NCBI RefSeq assembly: GCF_036320965.1
Contig: NC_092270.1
Coordinates: forward strand, 23,205,440-23,269,439
DNA from: Panulirus ornatus
Lineage: Eukaryota; Arthropoda; Malacostraca; Decapoda; Palinuridae
Reading direction: 5' to 3'
Length of the DNA: 64,000 nt
Shown here: piece by piece, positions 21,901 through 33,824 of the stretch
How positions within the stretch are numbered: position 1 is the first letter of the stretch
Layout of the letters: each line of letters starts with the position of its first letter
Notes under the pieces: model-generated
What the model was told of the DNA's origin: nothing
The model's database searches: none
What the model saw: only the letters and a program-made list of their open reading frames with translations
Position numbers and translations under genes: made by a program

Positions 21901-22004
21901 AGTGAAAATATCTATGGGAACAATGCTTCTGGTGATGCACTCAGATAACCCCTCCACTTTCTCAACCATGCCACACACTTTGTCTATGCTATTTAAGCAT
22001 ATAA
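18991..22004. other. Unrecognised mostly unique sequence
   Basis: AT-rich DNA with no repeat or gene that I can name. A possible small terminal exon lies at about 19546-19595: an acceptor (tttttgtcacaacag), 15 codons reading SAMIFAPSMIGYITK, then GTG TAG; it could equally be chance. A 105-codon minus-strand frame (21573-21256) and a short one near 22010-21853 have no recognisable motif. Unsupported as genes. Confidence 0.4.
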
Positions 22005-22164
22005 TTGAATAAACAGTCATAATTGTGTAGGGATAAGAGAGAATATTTTAATGTCATTAGTGTTTGCAGTAAGGTGAATAGAAATGGCAAACAGCTTGTG
22101 GAATTTTTTGTTAAAAAAGGGCTGGTGGACTGGAAAACCATGTTTAAAAGGGACGTAAAATGAC

Positions 22165-22947
22165 ATGTATATACATAAGTATACATGGACAAGGGAGCAA
22201 ATGGGAACTTCAGTGAAGGGCGCAAATGGGGAGGTGATAACAAGTAGTGGTGATGTGAGAAGGAGATGGAGTGAGTATTTTGAAGGTTTGTTGAATGTGT
22301 TTGATGATAGAGTGGCAGATATAGGGTGTTTTGGTCGAGGTGGTGTGCAAAGTGAGAGGGTTAGGGAAAATGATTTGGTAAGCAGAGAAGAGGTAGTAAA
22401 AGCTTTGCGGAAGATGAAAGCCGGCAAGGCAGCCGGTTTGGATGGTATTGCAGTGGAATTTATTAAAAAAGGGGGTGACTGTATTATTGACTGGTTGGTA
22501 AGGTTATTTAATGTATGTATGACTCATGGTGAGGTGCCTGAGGATTGGCGGAATGCCTGCATAGTGCCATTGTACAAAGGCAAAGGGGATAAGAGTGAGT
22601 GCTCAAATTACAGAGGTATAAGTTTGTTGAGGATTCCTGGTAAATTATATGGGAGGGTATTGATTGAGAGGGTGAAGGCATGTACAGAGCATCAGATTGG
22701 GGAAGAGCAGTGTGGTTTCAGAAGTGGTAGAGGATGTGTGGATCAGGTGTTTGCTTTGAAGAATGTATGTGAGAAATACTTAGAAAAGCAAATGGATTTG
22801 TATGTAGCATTTATGGATCTGGAGAAGGCATATGATAGAGTTGATAGAGATGCTCTGTGGAAGGTATTAAGAATATATGGTGTGGGAGGCAAGTTGTTAG
22901 AAGCAGTGAAAAGTTTTATCGAGGATGTAAGGCATGTGTACGTGTAG
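22165..22947 (+). pseudogene. RTE-10 RT N-terminal part, before the frameshift
   Basis: Family sequence begins at 22190: [75 protein letters not shown] and MDLEKAYDRVDRDALWKVLR, with the first catalytic Asp. One T is missing in the run at 22914-22917, so the last ten codons are out of frame. The first eight codons belong to the interrupted host element. Confidence 0.85.
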
Positions 22948-24103
22948 GAAGAGAGGAAAGTGATTGGTTCTCAGTGAATGTAGGTTTGCGGCAGGGGTGT
23001 GTGATGTCTCCATGGTTGTTTAATTTGTTTATGGATGGGGTTGTTAGGGAGGTAAATGCAAGAGTTTTGGAAAGAGGGGCAAGTATGAAGTCTGTTGGGG
23101 ATGAGAGAGCTTGGGAAGTGAGTCAGTTGTTCGCTGATGATACAGTGCTGGTGGCTGATTCATGTGAGAAACTGCAGAAGCTGGTGACTGAGTTTGGTAA
23201 AGTGTGTGAAAGAAGAAAGTTAAGAGTAAATGTGAATAAGAGCAAGGTAATTAGGTACAGTAGGGTTGAGGGTCAAGTCAATTGGGAGGTAAGTTTGAAT
23301 GGAGAAAAACTGGAGGAAGTAAAGTGTTTTAGATATCTGGGAGTGGATCTGGCAGCGGATGGAACCATGGAAGCGGAAGTAGATCATAGGGTGGGGGAGG
23401 GGGCGAAAATCCTGGGAGCCTTGAAGAATGTGTGGAAGTCGAGGACAGTATCTCGGAAAGCAAAAATGGGTATGTTTGAAGGAATAGTGGTTCCAACAAT
23501 GTTGTATGGTTGCGAGGCGTGGGCTATGGATAGAGTTGTGCGCAGGAGGATGGATGTGCTGGAAATGAGATGTTTGAGGACAATGTGTGGTGTGAGGTGG
23601 TTTGATCGAGTAAGCAACGTAAGGGTAAGAGAGATGTGTGGAAATAAAAAGAGTGTGGTTGAGAGAGCAGAAGAGGGTGTTTTGAAATGGTTTGGGCACA
23701 TGGAGAGAATGAGTGAGGAAAGATTGACCAAGAGGATATATGTGTCAGAGGTGGAGGGAACAAGGAGAAGTGGGAGACCAAATTGGAGGTGGAAAGATGG
23801 AGTGAAAAAGATTTTGTGTGATCGGGGCCTGAACATGCAGGAGGGTGAAAGGAGGGCAAGGAATAGAGTGAATTGGATCGATGTGGTATACCGGGGTTGA
23901 CGTGCTGTCAGTTGATTGAATCAGGGCATGTGAAGCGTCTGGGGTAAACCATGGAAAGCTGTGTAGGTATGTATATTTGCGTGTGTGGACGTGTATGTAT
24001 ATACATGTGTATGGGGGTGGGTTGGGCCATTTCTTTCGTCTGTTTCCTTGCGCTACCTCGCAAACGCGGGAGACAGCGACAAAGCAAAAAAAAAAAAAAA
24101 AAA
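22190..24103 (+). mobile_element. Young RTE LINE, 5'-truncated, short 3'UTR (RTE-10)
   Basis: Starts at caagggagcaaatgggaact (the linker before the RT) and runs through RT, C-terminal domain, TGA (23898-23900), the short 3'UTR and tail to an A-run ending about 24104. The pentamer atgga at 22185-22189 and again at 24104-24108 is a possible target-site duplication. One frameshift separates it from an open RT frame. Confidence 0.9.
22857..23900 (+). pseudogene. RTE-10 RT core end and C-terminal domain, after the frameshift
   Basis: Family frame from about 22917 to TGA at 23898: SFYRGCKACVRVGREESDWF, GLRQGCVMSPWLFNLFMD, SQLFADDTVLVADSCEKL (one Leu codon lost, DD kept), VNVNKSKVIRYS, CFRYLGVDLAADGTM and the complete C-terminal domain to VNWIDVVYRG. 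A single one-base loss upstream is the only clear lesion between this and the preceding frame. Confidence 0.85.
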
Positions 24104-24516
24104 ATGGATGAATAGAAAAGATGGTCTGTGGACATTATTGGATTATGTACAGATTGTTGTGAGTGCAAATGAGAGACTTGAATGTGAACTTGCTGAGATA
24201 GGTAGCTGGTGGGATGTCTGATCATTACCTGGCTGAGGAGAGAGTGAAGATTTAAAGAGGTTTTTGAGAGGAAGGGTGGTGAAAGTAAGTGAGCTTGAAA
24301 GAGGAACTTCGGTGAAGAAATGCAAGTAAAAGATTGAGTGTACAATGGCAAAAGGTGAGAGTGAATGAAGACAGGGGAGTGGGTAAGGAATGAGAGGTAT
24401 TTGGGGAATCGATGCTGGCAGGTGCAAGAGAAGAGCGTGGCATGTGGAAGGTGGGATCTAGGCTTATAAGAAGGATAGTGAATGTTGGGATGATGAAGTA
24501 AGGTTGCTATTGCCAG

Positions 24517-24640
24517 GAAAGAGAAAGTTGCAAGAGTGATACTTAAAGGGAAGGAGTGCAAGTGATGGAGATCAAGCAAGGAAAGAGAAAGTTGCAAGAG
24601 TGATACTTAAAGGGAAGGAGAGCAAGTGATGGAGATCAAG
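24517..24640. repeat. 63-bp tandem duplication inside RTE-11
   Basis: The stretch starting ggaaagagaaagttgcaaga at 24517 repeats at 24580 with one or two changes. It is local and not seen in other copies. Confidence 0.85.
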
Positions 24641-25547
24641 TGGCAGGAGATCAAGAAGTGCAGGGACTGAGAAAGAAGGAAAATTAGAGATGCAGTGAGC
24701 ACGTATCAGCAAACTTCAGGGAGAAAAAGATAATCTGGAAGGAAATTTCATAGCAGAGTGAGAAAAACATAGAGAACAAATGGGAAGATTGGTGAAGGGG
24801 GCAAATTGGGGTGTAGTAACAGGCAGGAATGAAGTGAAGAGGAGATAATTCTGATGGATTGTTGAATGTGTTTGATGATAGGATGGCTAATGTAGGGTGT
24901 TTGGGTCAGGGAGATATGCAAAGTGCGAGTCTTAGCAAGTGGTTTAGTGGAGAGAGAAGAGGTGGTTAAAGTCTAGCCTTAGTTGAAATGTGGCTGGAGT
25001 GGATGGTATTGCAATTGAATTTCTTAAGAAGGGAGTGAATGTGATCCTGGTTGGTTAGCTGGTTATTTCACTGTATGTATGGATAACAGTGAGGTGCCTC
25101 AGGATTTGTGGAATGCATGTATAGGCAAGGGGACAAAACTGAGTGTTTTATATACAGAGGTATAAATTTGTTGAGTGTACCTTTATGTTGTTTGGAAAAT
25201 TGGTGACTGGGAGGAATTGTCATGCACAGGGCATCAGACTGAGGAAGAACAATGTGGTATCAGGATTGGTAAAGGTTGTGTAGATTAGATGTTTGCCTTG
25301 AAGAATGTGTAGTAGGAATTTGTATGTGGCATCTATAGATCTGCAGAAAGCATATAAGCTGGTTGATAGAGATGCTATGTCAATTGTGTTATGAAAATAA
25401 GGTGTGGGACAAAAGCCATTAGAAGCTGTGAAGAGTAAGGTGTGTGTGCCTGTAGGTGGCAGTATTGTAACCAGTGAGGTTAGGTGCAGCTGTTACTGTG
25501 ATAGGCACAGAATTTGGAAAATGTGCATACATATACATTATAATACA

Positions 25548-25630
25548 TATACATTTCATTTCATTTCGTCTGTTTCCTTGCGCTACCTCACAAACGCGGG
25601 AGACAGCGACAAAGCAAAATAAATAAATAT
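25548..25630 (+). mobile_element. LINE tail fragment
   Basis: tttccttgcgctacctcaca, gcgggagacagcgacaaagc and aaataaataaata on the plus strand. Either the end of RTE-11 after an internal deletion or a solitary tail. Confidence 0.8.
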
Positions 25631-25632
25631 AA

Positions 25633-27170
25633 ATACATATACATACACAGACATATACATGCATGTACATATTCATACTTGCCTTCGTCCATGGCAAGTG
25701 TCGAAAAAGAGGGCAAGTAAGAGTTGGGGTGGGAGAGTATCATTAAATTTTAGGGAGAATAAAAATGTTTTGGAAGTAGGTAAATAATGTGTGTAAGATG
25801 AGAACAAATGGGAACATCAGTGAAGGGGGCAAGTGGGGAGGTAGTGATGAAGTAGGAAAGAGATGGAGTGAATATTTTGAAGGTTTGTTGAATGTGTTTG
25901 TTGATAGAGTTGCAGATATGGGGTGTTTTGGTCAGTGGTGTGTGAAGTGAAAGGGTCAGGGAGAATGGTTTGGTAGAGAGAGAAGAGATAGTGAAAGCTT
26001 TGTGGAGGATGAAAGCCACCGGGTTTGTATGGTATTGCAGTGGAATTCATTAAAAGGGGGTGACTGTTTCATTGATTGGTTGGCAAGGATATTCATTGTA
26101 TCTATGGATCATGGTGAAGTGCCTGAGGATTGGTGGAATGCATGCATAATGCTCTTGTACAAAGGCAAAGGGGATAAAGGTGAATGCTCAAACTACAGAG
26201 GCATAAGTTTGGTGAGTATTCCTGGGAAATTATATGGGAGGGTATTGATTGAGAGGGTGAAGGCATGTACAGAGCATCAGATTGGGGAAGAGTAGTGTAG
26301 TTTCTGAAGTGGTTGAGGATGTGTGGATCAGGAATTTGCTTTGAAGAATGTACGTGAGAAATACTTAGAAAAACATGGATTTGTATGTAGCATTCATGGA
26401 TCTGGAGAAGGCATATGATAGGGTTGATAGAGATGCTTGTGGAAGGTTTTAAGAGTATATGGTCTGCTAGAAGCAGTGAAATGGTTTTATCGAGGATGTA
26501 AGCCATGTGTACGAGTAGGAAGAGAGGAGAGTGATTGTTTCCCTGTGAATGTCGGTTTGCAGCAGGGGTGTGTGATGTCCCCATGGTTAATTTGTTTATG
26601 GATGTGGTGGTTTCAGAGGTAAATGCAAGAGTTTTGAAGAGAGGGGTGAGTATGAAGGCTGTTGGGGATGAGAGGGCCTGAGAAGTGAGTCAGTTGTTGT
26701 TTGCCGATGATACAGCTCCAGTGGCTGATTCATGTGAGAAACTGCAGAAGTTGGTGACTGAGTTTGGAAAAAAGTGTGAAAGCAGAAAGTTGAGAGTAAA
26801 TGTGAATAAGAGCAAGGTTATTATATTAGGTTCACTAGGGTTGAGGGACAAGAGTGGGATTTAAGTTTGAATGGAGAAGAAGTGAAGTGTTTTAGATATC
26901 TGGGAGTGGACTTAGCAGTGAATGGAACCATGGAAGTGGAAGTGAGTCATAGGGTAGGGGAGGGGTTGAAGGTTCTGGGAGCAATGAAGAATGTGTTGAA
27001 GGAGAGATTGTTATCTTGCAGAGTGAAAATGGGTATGTTTGAAGGAATAGTAGTTTCAATAGTGTTATATGGTTGTGAGGCATGGACTATAGATAGGGTT
27101 GTATGGAGGAGGGGGGATGTGTTGGAAATTAAATGTTTAAGGACAATATGTGGTGAGGTGGTTCGATCAA
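25633..27170 (+). mobile_element. Old RTE LINE (RTE-12), with a short minus-strand 3'UTR piece in front
   Basis: 25633-25697 is a minus-strand 3'UTR scrap (acacagacatatacatgcat). From 25698 the plus strand runs linker, RT and C-terminal domain with many small deletions: frames at 26002-26295 (VPEDWWNACIMLLYKGKG, ECSNYRGISLVS), 26437-26622 (VGLQQGCVMSPW) and 26867-27262 (FRYLGVDLAVNGTM, VLYGCEAWTIDRV). It ends abruptly at ggtggttcgatcaa, where minus-strand RT begins. Confidence 0.85.
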
Positions 27171-28004
27171 CCCTGTCATTTACCTTCTCCAGGTCCATAA
27201 ATGCTACATACAAATCCATCTGTTTTTCTCAGTATACCTTACATTATTCAAAGCAAACCTGATCCACACATCCTCTACCACTTTTGAAACCACACTACTC
27301 TTCCCCAGTCTGATGCTCTGTACATGCCTTCACCCTCTTAATCAATATCCTCCCATATAATTTCCCAGGAATACTCAACAAACTTATGCCTCTGTGGTTC
27401 GAACACTCACCTTTATCCCCTTTGCCTTTGTGCAATGGCACTATGTATGCATTCTGCCAATCCTCAGGCACTTCACCATGATCCATACATACAATGAATA
27501 TCCTTACTAACCAATCAACAACCCAGTCATCCCCTATCTTAATGAATTCCAATGCAATACTATCCAAATCCGCTGCCTTGCCGGATTTCATCTTCCGCAA
27601 AGTTTTCACTACCTCTTCTCTCAACAAAACCATTCTCCCAGACTCTCTCACTTTGCACACCATCCCGACCAACACCCTACATCTGCCACTCTATCATCAA
27701 ACATATTCAACAAATCTTCAAATTACTCACTTGATCTCACTTCATCACTAACTGTTATCACAACCCCCCCCTTTCCCCTTTCACAGATGTTCCCATTTCT
27801 TTTCTTGTCTTATGCATGTTATTTACTTCCTTCCATTACATCTTTTTATTCTCTGTAAAGTTTAATGATACTCTCTCACTCCAACTCTCATTTGCCCTCT
27901 TCTTCAAACCTTGCACCTTCCTCTTGACCTCATGCTACTTTCATTGGTACATCTCCAAGTCATCTGCACTCCTTCCTTGTAAGTATTGACCAAATGTCTC
28001 TCTT
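27171..28004 (-). mobile_element. Old RTE LINE RT fragment (RTE-13)
   Basis: Minus strand from about 28004: linker, then RT N-terminus with REEVVKTLRKMKSGKAADLD, VPLHKGKGDKGECSNHRGIS and HQTGEE (frame 27675-27295). It breaks at DLEKVNDRV against RTE-12, so both 5' and 3' parts are missing. Confidence 0.85.
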
Positions 28005-28277
28005 TTGTTGATATGTGTATGTATATGTGTGTAAATGAGTGGATAGGTCTTTCTTCATCTGTTTCCTGGTGCTACCTTGCTAACACAGGAACTGATGAAG
28101 AAGTAAGATTGTTAGTGAAAGAGAAGAGAGAGGCATTTGGACGATTTATGCAGGGATGTAGTGCAAATGACTGGGAGATGTATTAAAGAATGTGGCACCA
28201 GGTCAAAAGAAAGGTGCAAGAGGTGAAAAAGAGGGCAAAGGCAGGAGATGGCAATTAAGTATAATAAATGAATAATA
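28005..28277 (+). mobile_element. Two RTE scraps: a tail, then linker codons joined to another tail end
   Basis: 28045-28092 is a diverged tail (atctgtttcctggtgctacc). 28096-28240 is linker sequence (DEEVRLLVKEKREAFGRFMQ). 28241-28275 ends with gcaattaagtataataaatg. The order is not that of an intact element, so this is a rearranged mosaic. Confidence 0.7.
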
Positions 28278-28966
28278 TTATTTTTTTTTTATTACACTTA
28301 ATTGCTGTCTCCCGCATTAGTGGGGTAGCACAAGAAAACAGACGAAAGAAAGGCCCAAACCCATACACATAAACATGCATAAACATAAACGCCCACACAT
28401 GCACATGTACACACCTATATATTTCAACATATACATACGTACACAGACATATACACATATACACATGTACATATTCATACTTGCTGGCTTCATCCATTCC
28501 CGTCTCCACCCTGCCATGCATGAAATAGCAACCTTCACCCTTGCGTGCCTGCACAAGGTAGTGCTAGGAAAAGACAAAAAAGGCCACATTTGTTCACAGT
28601 CTCTAGCTGTCATGTGTAATGCACCAAAACCACAGCTCACTTTCCACATTCAGGCCCCACAAAACTTTTCATGGTTTACCCCAAGCGCTTCGCATGCCCT
28701 GGTTCAATCCACTGACAGCACATCAACCCCAGTATACCAAATCATTCCAATTCACTCTATTCCTTGCACACCTTTCACCTTCCTGTATGTTCAGGCCCCA
28801 GTCCCTCAAAATCTTTTTCACTCCAGCCTTCCACCTCCAGTTTGGTCTCCCACATCTCCTCATTCCCTCCACCTTTGACACATATATCTTCTTTGTCAAT
28901 CTTTCCTCACTCATTCTCTCCATATGACCAAACCATTTCAATGCACCCTCTTCTGCTTTCTCAACC
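28278..28966 (-). mobile_element. RTE LINE, 5'-truncated, long 3'UTR, older type (RTE-14)
   Basis: A T-run and tail at 28278-28340, long 3'UTR, then C-terminal codons in 28980-28723 ([45 protein letters not shown]). It is truncated inside that domain and followed by (CA)n. Confidence 0.85.
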
Positions 28967-28989
28967 CCACACACACACATATATTTATA

Positions 28990-30826
28990 TAGTATTTTTT
29001 TTTATTATACTTTGTCACTGTCTCCCGCATTAGCAAGGTTGCGCAAGGAAACAGACAAAAGATTGGCCCAACTCACTCACATACACATGTATATACATAC
29101 ACGTCCACACATGCACATATACATACCTATACATCTCAACGTATACATATATATACACACACGGACATATACATATATACACATGTACATAATTCATACT
29201 GTCTGCCCTTATTCATTGCCGTCGCCACCCCGCCACTCATGAAATGCCAACCCCATCCCCCCGCATGTGCGCGAGGTAGCGCAAGGAAAACACAACAAAG
29301 GCCACATTCGTTCACACTCAGTCTCTAGCTGTCATGTATAATGCACTGAAGCCACAGCTCCCTTTCCACATCCAGGCCTTACAAAACTTTCCATGGTTTA
29401 CCCCAGATGCTTCACATGCTCTGGTTCAATCCATTGACAGCACGTCAACCCTGGTATACCACATCGTTCTAATTCACTCTATTCACCCTCCTGCATGTTC
29501 AGGCCCTGATCACTCAAAATCGTTTTCGCTCCATCTTTCCACCTCCAATTTGGTCTCTCACTTCTCCTCGTTCCCTCCACCTCTGACACATATATCCCCT
29601 TTGTCAATCTTTCCTCACTCATTCTCTCCATGTGACCAAACCATTTCAAAACATCCTCTTCTGCTCTCTCAACCACACTCTTTTTATTACCACACATATC
29701 TCTCACCCTATTATTACTTACTCGATCAAACCACCTCACACCACATATTGTCCTCAAACATCTCATTTCCAGTACATCCACCCTCCTCCACACAACTCTA
29801 TCTATAGCCCACACCTCGCAACCATATAACACTGTTAGAAACACTATTCCCTCTTAACATACCCATTTTTGCTTTCCAAGATAAAATTCTCGACTTCTGC
29901 ACATTTTTCAACGATCCCAGAACTTTCGCCCCCTCCCCCACCCTATGATTCACTTCTGCTTCCATGGTTCCATTCACTGCCAAATCCACTCCCAGATATC
30001 TAAAACACTTCACTTCCTCCAGTTTTTCTCCATTCAAACTTACCTCCCAATTGACTTGTCCCCCAACCCCACAGTACCTAATAACCTTGCTTGTATTCAC
30101 GTTTACTCTCAGCTTTCTTCTTTTACACACTTTCCCAAACTCAGTCACCAGCTTCTGCAGTTTTTCACCTGAATCAGCCACCAGCGCTGTATCATCAGAA
30201 CAACAACTGACTCACTTCCCAAACTCTCTCATCCACAACAGACTGCATACTTGCCCCTCTCTTCAAAACTCTTGCATTCACCTCCTTAACAACCCCCTCC
30301 ATAAACAAATTAAACAATCATGGACACATCACGCACCCCTGCCGCAAACCGACATTCACTGAGAACTGATCACTTTCCTCTCTTCCTACTCGTACACAAG
30401 CCTTACATCCTTGATAAAAACTTTTCACTGCTTCTAACAACTTGCCTCCCACACCATATATTCTTAGTACCTTCCACAGAGCTTCTCTATCAACTCTAGC
30501 ATATGCCTTCTCCAGATCCATAAATGTTACATACAAATCCATTTGTTTTTCTAAGTATTTCTCACATACATTCTTCAGAGCAAACACCTGATCCACAACA
30601 TCCTCTACCGCTTCTGAAGCCACACTGCTCTTCCCAATCTGATGCTCTGTACCTACCTTCACCCTCTCAATCAATACCCTCCCATATAATTTCCCAGGAA
30701 TACTCAACAAACTTATACCTCTGTAATTTGAACACTCACCTTTATCCCCTTTGCCTTTGTACAATGGCACTATGCAAGCATTCCGCCAATCCTCAGGCAT
30801 CTCACCATGAGTCATACATACATACG
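28990..30826 (-). mobile_element. RTE LINE, 5'-truncated, long 3'UTR (RTE-15)
   Basis: Tail from about 29005, long 3'UTR to about 29450, then C-terminal domain (29844-29479), RT end (30181-29798: GEKLQKLVTEFGKVCKRRKL, YLGVDLAVNGTM) and RT palm (30815-30318: VPLYKGKGDKGECSNYRGIS, FMDLEKAYARVDREALWKVL, GLRQGCVMCP). The FADDTA site is damaged by a one-base loss near 30198. It stops at the VCMTHGEMPEDW region, against a plus-strand copy. Confidence 0.85.
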
Positions 30827-31789
30827 GCAGCGTTGCGGAAGATGAAAGCTGGCAAGGCGACAGGTTTGGATGGTATTGCAGTGAACTTTATTAGAAAAGA
30901 GGGTGACTGTGTTGTTGACTGGTTGGTAAGGATATTCAATGTATGTATGGTTCATGGTCAACTGCATGAGGATTGGCAGAATGCATGCATAGTGCCATTG
31001 TACGAAGGCAAAGGGGATAAAGGTGAGTGTTCAAATTACAGAGATATAAGTTTGTTTAGTATTCCTGGGAAATTATATGGGAGGGTATTGAATGAGAGGG
31101 TGAAGGCATGTACAGAGCATCAGACTGGCGTAGAGCAGTGTGGTTTCAGAAGTGGTAGACAATGTGTGTATCAGGTGTTTCTTTGGAGAATGTAAGAAAT
31201 ACTTAGAAAAACCGATGGATTTGTATTTAGCATATATGGATCTGGAGAAGGTATATGTTAGGGTTGATAGAAATGCTTTGTGGAAGGTATTAAGAGTATA
31301 TGGTTTGGGAGGTAAGTTGCTAGAAGCAGTGAAAAGTTTGTACCAAGTATGTAAGGCATGTGTATGAGTAGGAAGAGAGGAAAATGATTGGTTCCCAGTG
31401 AATGTTGGTTTGTGGCAGGGATAAGTTATGTCTTCATGTTTCTTTAATTTGTTTATGGATGGGGTGGTTAGGAATGTGAATGCAAGAGAGCGGCAAGTAT
31501 GCGGTCTGTTGTGGATGAGAGGGCTTGGGAAGTGAGTCAGTTGATCTTTGCTGATGAAACAGGGCTGGTGGCTGATTCAGGTGGGAAATAGCAGAAGTTG
31601 GTGACTGAGTTTGGTAAAGTGTGTGAAAGAAGAAAGCTGAGAGTAAATGTGAATAAGAGCAAGGTTATTAGGTTCAGTAGGGTTGAGGGACAAGTTAATT
31701 GGGAGGTAAGTTTGAATGGAGAAACACTGGAGGAAGTGAAGTGTTTTCGATATCTGGGAGTGGATTTAGTAGTGGATGGAACCATGTCA
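30827..31789 (+). mobile_element. RTE LINE internal fragment (RTE-16)
   Basis: Plus-strand RT from ALRKMKAGKATGLDGIAVNF through VPLYEGKGDKGECSNYRDIS, the DLEKVYVRVDRNALW region and LIFADETGLVAD (the second Asp of the DD pair is Glu) to LGVDLVVDGTM at 31785. Stops at about 31195, 31365 and 31590. At 31790 it joins a minus-strand fragment. Confidence 0.85.
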
Positions 31790-32093
31790 ATCATTCCTCA
31801 CTCATTCTCTCCGTATGTCCAAACCATTTCAGCACACCCTCTTTTGCTCCCTCAACCACACTCTCTCTATTACCACACATCTCTCTTACAATTTCATAAC
31901 TTAATCAAACCACCTCACACATATTATTCTCAAACATTTCATTCCCAACACATCGCCCTCTTCCATACAATCCTATCTATAGCCCATGCCTCGCAACCGT
32001 ATAACATTGTTGGAACTACTATTCCTTAGAACATACCCATTTTTGCTCTCCGAGATAATGTTCTCTCTCCACACATTCTTCATTGCTCCCAGC
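31790..32093 (-). mobile_element. RTE C-terminal domain fragment (RTE-17)
   Basis: Minus-strand codons for the region between GALKNV and HMERMSEE (for example cctcgcaaccgtataacatt on plus, the YGCEA codons). Decayed, with no 3'UTR. Its junction with RTE-16 is an inversion-type joint. Confidence 0.8.
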
Positions 32094-32215
32094 TAATCTG
32101 GGCCAGGTGCCTGGTTTATCAACCAACTCCTAGGGGTAGATGAACAGGTGGGTTAACTGTGGACCAACTGCTTCAACAAAGGTTTTGAACCCTACATACT
32201 TACACCCTGGCTGCT
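32094..32215 (+). mobile_element. Possible tRNA-related SINE fragment
   Basis: Contains taggggtagatgaacaggtg, gggttaactgtgg and ggttttgaaccc. The last resembles an RNA polymerase III box B (GGTTCGANNCC), the middle part a weak box A. No tail or duplication is visible. The call rests on general SINE appearance only. Confidence 0.35.
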
Positions 32216-33047
32216 TCATATTCATATGACAGTAGAAAAAAAAAATCTCACTTTATATGTATGTATATTTCATCTAATGCCATTACTGATGTTTAGAATT
32301 TTTTGTAGCTTTGCCAGCATAGAGTGCTGAAAATTGCAGGAGTAAGGCTTGAGTGCTAAGTGAGTTGCCCCTATTGTTCATCTTTTATTGTTTATTTTGT
32401 CTATACCAAAAATTGATTACTGATTATTATTGATTTATATAATAAATCTTGTTATATTTAAACACTGATAATTTTTTCATAACAGCAAAATTATGTTTGT
32501 AAAATTACCAGATGCACCAGACACATGCTAGCAACATTGTCTTCAGCTGGAGACTTGTGCTACAAACACTTACTGCCTTATCTTGGTCAACTTTCAGTGG
32601 TGAAAATGTCCATAAAATCACTAGCCACATATGAAAACATATCAAAATCAAGTAATTTAAGAACATCTACATGGTCCCAAAGTCTAGCTAAAGCTAATCA
32701 ATCTCCTTCCCACAAAACTCATGGGAATGTGCTGTGGTTGGCATGGCTAGGGGCTGACTGACATTGAGAAGAAATTATCACACAATACCATCTTGGCAAC
32801 AACTCAAGCCTGGTGGGCAGCCTAAAAATGGTGTTGCAAAACTTGGTGCATATATTAACATCTAATGTAGTCACTCACCTAAGTTTACGTTTAGAGGAGT
32901 TAAGGGATTGAGACGGTTTGATGTAGGTGAACACGGCATTAATATTGCCAAGGACCTTCATTTTCCTATATCTGTGAGTACAATACAACAAAAGAAGTGC
33001 TTTGAGAGTTGGATGGTATGCTGACAGTGCATACCTTACCTTAACTA
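32216..33047. other. No recognisable feature
   Basis: AT-rich sequence. The 78-codon frame at 32525-32761 has no motif that I recognise and no splice context. Confidence 0.5.
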
Positions 33048-33715
33048 CAGGAACCTCTCAATTTATACGTATTTGATTTATACCATTTTTAGAATAACAC
33101 ACACCGTCCATTCTACACCTTTTTTTTCATTTACACAGGCTTAAGTTTGGAATAATGCAATCATCATTGGGCTGGCAGTGTGGTGGTGCGACACTGCCAG
33201 TGCTCTGCAAGAAGCATGAGTACACGTCATGAATACAGTCTACAGTCACGGAATGCTACAGTACATTGTTCAGCAGTATACTGTGTATAGCACACATTTT
33301 TCTCCCAGCATCATGCCACCAAAGTGTCATTTAAGTTCTCCTGGTACCAGTGGTGCTAAGAAATTTAAGGCCATCACCAATGAGGTTAAAATGGATATAC
33401 TCACACATCAGAGAGAAGTGAATGAAAGCTGGAATTAAGTATGCCTTTGGACTTAATGAATCTACTTTACAGACTATTTGTGATAATGCAGAGAATATCA
33501 GGAAGAGTTCCCAGAGTGGAATATTAATCAGTGCATTTAAATCCTTGTATTCCTGAAGTATGATTATAGAGAGAATGGAATGAATGTATATTATAGTATT
33601 CTGTATTTCCTGATTTATGTATAGTTTTTCATTGGTACAGATACACCACTGCTTTTCTGGCACTCTTGGTTCCAAGGCCTTGCCAGATTAACCATTTTGC
33701 CGGAGCAACTGTGGT
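33048..33715 (+). mobile_element. Tigger/pogo DNA transposon remnant, internally deleted (Tigger-A)
   Basis: Begins caggaacctctcaatttata, a plausible terminal-repeat start. The ATG at 33313 opens MPPKCHLSSPGTSGAKKFKA, then NEVKMDILTHQREVNES. After a frameshift near 33435 it continues IKYAFGLNESTLQTICDNAE and NIRKSSQSG. This is the CENP-B/pogo-type helix-turn-helix N-terminus of Tigger transposases. The DDE catalytic part is absent. The right edge, ccggagcaactg at 33715, is tentative. Confidence 0.65.
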
Positions 33716-33824
33716 CACGTAATGATAATTCATCAACACACCTCTAACCCACTAATTATACATCTCCCACGTGATAACGTATACCATGGACTGCTAGAAG
33801 TTTAAATTAAACAAATATTAAATG

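Larger units (their letters stand above)
22005..25540 (+). mobile_element. Old RTE LINE split by a young one (RTE-11)
   Basis: The left part (about 22005-22189) gives endonuclease remnants: VNRNGKQLVEFFVKKGL and tatacataagtatac match the KYTYV region. The right part (24104-25540) continues with LLDYV-type sequence, GGMSDHYLAE, a decayed linker, RT up to about 25490. Nearly every frame is broken. The order across the gap shows that 22190-24103 was inserted into it. Confidence 0.75.

Noticed and set aside
32525..32761. 78-codon frame in low-repeat DNA
   Set aside because: No recognisable motif, no splice or promoter support; length is expected by chance.
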